Positions 7,296 to 9,300 of a stretch of 9,300 nt of DNA are shown here, one piece after another (position 1 is the first letter of the stretch; each line of letters begins with the position of its first letter). Position numbers and translations under genes: made by a program. Where the stretch lies: the NCBI GenBank assembly GCA_964528095.1, contig CAZGSG010000234.1, positions 1-9,300 on the forward strand, in the 5' to 3' direction. The DNA is from CAZGSG01 sp964528095 (GTDB lineage Bacteria > Bacteroidota > Bacteroidia > Chitinophagales > Chitinophagaceae). The notes under the pieces were generated by a model. It was not told the DNA's origin. It worked only from the letters and a program-made list of their open reading frames with translations, and did no database searches.

Positions 7296-7538
7296 ACTAT
7301 GGGACTGAACCTCACCAAATGAGGTGTATAGTTCTTTCCGTAAGCTAAAAACATAGGTAAGGGCTTTCACGCAGAGCTAAGGAGTGAATGAGCTAAGGAG
7401 AATTTTCACTGCGTGAAAAGGTGGTTGTTGGGCAGGGTGTTTTTTCACATCAGTGAAAACGCCCTGTTAGCTCTTTATTTCAAGCGATAATAGATGTATA
7501 AATAGCCAGGCTGTTCCTAGCTCATTTACTCCTTAGCT
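7296..7538. repeat. Structured intergenic repeat, copy A (243 bp)
   Basis: The first of two direct copies. From left to right it has a small hairpin (ACCTCA-CCAAA-TGAGGT near 7309-7325), a left outer arm (7375-7395), hairpin TTTTCAC-TGC-GTGAAAA (7403-7419), a longer hairpin (7433-7448 with 7453-7466, loop ATCA, one G-T pair and a two-T bulge), and a right outer arm (7518-7538). The outer arms are inverted copies matching at 20 of 21 positions. The whole could fold as a multi-branched structure in RNA or a cruciform in DNA. Confidence 0.8.
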
Positions 7539-7837
7539 ACTATAGAACTGAATCTCACAAATGGAGTTGTATAATTCTCTCCGTAAGCTTAAAACAGATG
7601 TAAGGGCTTTCACACAGAGCTAAGGAGTAAATGAGATAATGGAGAGCTAAGCAATTTGTTTATTCTTTATTTGTATGAATGGATGAGCGAAGGAGATTTT
7701 TCACTGATGTGAAAAAGCAGTCGCTGACCGGGGTGCTGTTTTCACATCAGTGAAAACGCTCTGTTAGCTCTTATTTCAAACTATAGTAAATGTATAAATA
7801 ACCAGGCTATTCCTTAGCTCATTATCTCTGTTAGCTC
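7539..7837. repeat. Structured intergenic repeat, copy B (about 299 bp)
   Basis: The second direct copy begins exactly where copy A ends and is about 54 bp longer, through an insertion around 7637-7690. The same hairpins are kept: TTTTTCAC-TGAT-GTGAAAAA (7697-7716) and GTTTTCAC-ATCA-GTGAAAAC (7738-7757). Its outer arms are GCTTTCACACAGAGCTAA (7606-7623) with TTAGCTCTGTGCGAAAGC (7831-7848; 17 of 18), plus GAGATAATG (7633-7641) with CATTATCTC (7820-7828), so pairing extends slightly past the unit end. Loop bases differ between copies while stems persist. Confidence 0.8.
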
Positions 7838-8046
7838 TGTGCGAAAGCTATTGCTGTGTTAGTGATGCATCAAAACAAAAAGGCTATTCTAAAATACTCT
7901 GTAAGAAATATCCTTCTCTTTTTTGATCTGTAGAAATGGGAAAAATTACAACCCAATACAATTGAATATAATTGAAACCGCAAGAGAATTGATCAGGCTT
8001 GCATTAGAATAATAGATACTTCCCACTGATAGCTATTGTATACAAT

Positions 8047-9147
8047 CTAAATACCAATCTCCGCAGCCAGTGCTGCAAACCGGTTGCGCAGGTCATCAAG
8101 TATTGAAGTCAAATGCGTACCTACATTCACATAAGCGGTTGTCTTTCCCTGGAACTGTACATTGTCTACATAAGTAGACCCGCGGTGTAATGCTACTGTT
8201 TCCCACTTATCATTCAATACCGGTGAACCTGATGAGCCGCCTTCCGTATCAGTAAAATAACGGAGGTGCGTATCAGTGGATGCGCTGACCAGGTTGTTGC
8301 GGATAGCGAATCGTTTACTGCGCCCGCCGGGGTGTTGTATTATATTGACAGGAATAGGATTTTTTGCAGAAGCGATCTTTGCCGCAGCCCGGCGCAGCGG
8401 AGCCCGTCCTGTATCAGGCAGGCGCAATACTGCATAGTCCAGTTCCTTATTCCAGGCTTCCAGTACAGTTGATGCTATCTCCGTGCCCGCCTGGTTTTCA
8501 TCATCAAAATCAAATATGGAGATAATATTTTTGCCTTGTAACAGGAGGTCTGCATCCGTTGCGTCCGGCTCTCCTTCTTTTCTTGCATTTACCACATGAT
8601 GATTGGTCATGATCAGCGAAGATGTCAGTAACCAGCCCGTACCGGTACCTATTACCTGCGCGTTGCTGGGAAGTAATTTGGGTTGCCCGTTTTCAAATGC
8701 TGGTACTCTTAGTTTGGCCACAGCGATCGAAGCTTTCACGCCTGCTTCCATAAAAACAGCGGGAAGCGTATCATCGGAGTGAATGATGAGTTCCTGGGTC
8801 TCCGGTATATCAACCGGGTTGATGCGTGGCGCGCCTGTTATGCGGTGACCGATCAAATCAAGTGTAAAACGAATGATCTTTTGTTCATTCGGGCTGCCTG
8901 CTAATAAGACGGCTGCATTTTCAAGGTAGATCATTAATGGAATATCACCATTTGCCAGCCTTTCCACTGTATTCATATGGCCGATATCAGCCATGAACTG
9001 AGCAACGGGCGGAAGCCCTGTTGGCAATGCGGCTTTATAACGGGGATCTATAAATTGAAATAAGACGCCACGCAAAGCGGGATCTATACCTCCTGTAACC
9101 AGGGCATCCACAACCTGTCTTACTTCCTGTGGTGTTAATAGTGCCAT
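8047..9147 (-). CDS. Trypsin-like serine protease with N-terminal effector-associated-like domain
   Basis: A 366-residue protein without signal peptide or membrane segment, so probably cytosolic. Residues about 150-345 form a chymotrypsin-fold protease with a complete triad: His184 in LIMTNHHVV, Asp237 in ELDYAVLRL and Ser306 in EGGSSGSPV. Family landmarks IPVNIIQHPGG (265-275) and ETVALHRGS (316-324) also fit bacterial trypsin-2/V8-like peptidases. Residues 1-105 are a separate helical domain (LTPQEVRQVVDAL, FMADIGHMNTVERLANGDIPLMIYLENAAVLL) of the kind found in front of proteases and other effectors in bacterial conflict systems; I cannot say which named effector-associated domain it is. 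The likely role is a regulated intracellular protease recruited by a partner bearing the same adaptor domain. The start ATG overlaps the upstream gene's TGA by 1 nt, implying coupling; no Shine-Dalgarno site is seen. Confidence 0.85.
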   Translation of the reverse strand: MALLTPQEVRQVVDALVTGGIDPALRGVLFQFIDPRYKAALPTGLPPVAQFMADIGHMNTVERLANGDIPLMIYLENAAVLLAGSPNEQKIIRFTLDLIGHRITGAPRINPVDIPETQELIIHSDDTLPAVFMEAGVKASIAVAKLRVPAFENGQPKLLPSNAQVIGTGTGWLLTSSLIMTNHHVVNARKEGEPDATDADLLLQGKNIISIFDFDDENQAGTEIASTVLEAWNKELDYAVLRLPDTGRAPLRRAAAKIASAKNPIPVNIIQHPGGRSKRFAIRNNLVSASTDTHLRYFTDTEGGSSGSPVLNDKWETVALHRGSTYVDNVQFQGKTTAYVNVGTHLTSILDDLRNRFAALAAEIGI

Positions 9148-9299
9148 CAGACTAATGAGTTTATTGATATATTGTCTTCTTCTTCCTCTTCCCAGTTTTC
9201 ACGGTATTCCTCCAATCCCTGCAGATTTTCGCTGGTCAGCATATCGGGAGATATGGACAGTTCGGGTAATGCGGATTTTGAAAGCCGCTCTACTGTCAA
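9147..9299 (-). CDS. Unrecognised gene, C-terminal end only
   Basis: On the minus strand the frame is open from the window edge for 50 codons and stops at 9149-9147, overlapping the protease start as TGATG. The visible part, from LTVERLSKSALPELSISPDM through LEEYRENW to a run of five Glu and the end NSLV, is strongly acidic and looks like a flexible tail. I recognise no domain. Overlap with the protease gene suggests the two products are made together and may interact, for instance as regulator or sensor of the protease, but that is inference. Confidence 0.7.
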   Translation of the reverse strand: MTVERLSKSALPELSISPDMLTSENLQGLEEYRENWEEEEEDNISINSLV

Positions 9300-9300
9300 T

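Larger units (their letters stand above)
7136..8046. other. Gene-free block of about 0.9 kb with structured repeats
   Basis: No open frame here resembles a protein. Apart from the operator at the left end, it holds two long diverged repeat units (7296-7538 and 7539-7837), flanked by a shared AAACAnAAAGGCTnTTCTAAAA sequence (from 7270 and from 7873). Before the first unit there is an extra copy of the unit start (ACTATAGAACT, 7243-7253). The last 150 bp (7899-8046) are AT-rich with no recognised element except a 12-bp palindrome, ATTGTATACAAT (8035-8046), directly after the protease stop. Confidence 0.75.

Noticed and set aside
7296..7848. Retron or other reverse-transcriptase-linked RNA
   Set aside because: The block is hairpin-rich, but no reverse transcriptase or other partner gene lies next to it in the window.

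Overview
The window looks like chromosomal DNA from a Bacteroidota bacterium, most plausibly Chitinophagales/Chitinophagaceae. The evidence is a GLPGLI-family secreted protein directly coupled to an outer-membrane beta-barrel protein with an N-terminal carboxypeptidase-regulatory-like domain, a BlaI-type repressor paired with an M56 (BlaR1-like) membrane protease that has no penicillin-binding domain, and A-rich gene starts with few Shine-Dalgarno sites. Genus cannot be fixed from the sequence alone. A run of ten Ns at 5769-5778 marks an assembly gap inside one gene.

Layout. (1) 2-1326, plus strand: the end of a receiver-domain protein overlaps by ATGA a receiver-class III adenylyl cyclase fusion with a complete set of catalytic residues. 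(2) 1327-1815: a 489-bp spacer with an imperfect hairpin, six 11-bp tandem repeats preceded by an inverted copy of the unit, and, just before the next gene, a perfect 10-3-10 palindrome. (3) 1816-5366, plus strand: GLPGLI protein and outer-membrane beta-barrel protein, overlapping by ATGA. (4) 5451-7135, minus strand, convergent with the previous operon: blaI-like repressor followed after 1 nt by the M56 protease gene, which is split by the N gap. (5) 7136-8046: a gene-free block of about 0.9 kb with two diverged direct copies of a 243-300 bp unit, each carrying conserved hairpins. (6) 8047-9299, minus strand: a cytosolic trypsin-like protease with an N-terminal helical domain that resembles effector-associated (adaptor) domains, preceded and overlapped by the end of an unrecognised gene with an acidic tail.

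How the parts may work together. The strongest new link is regulatory: the palindrome in front of the GLPGLI operon (1778-1802) and the one in front of the blaI-like gene (7137-7159) share the same architecture, TAnATTTACGA-n4-TTCGTAA. This suggests that the BlaI-like repressor controls both itself and the neighbouring GLPGLI/outer-membrane operon, and that the M56 protease relieves repression in response to an envelope signal other than a beta-lactam. The protease's periplasmic tail carries two copies of a motif like the TonB-box region of SusC-type transporters, which hints at what it might sense or touch. The protease with the adaptor-like domain is a candidate part of a conflict (defence) system, but its partner genes lie outside the window.
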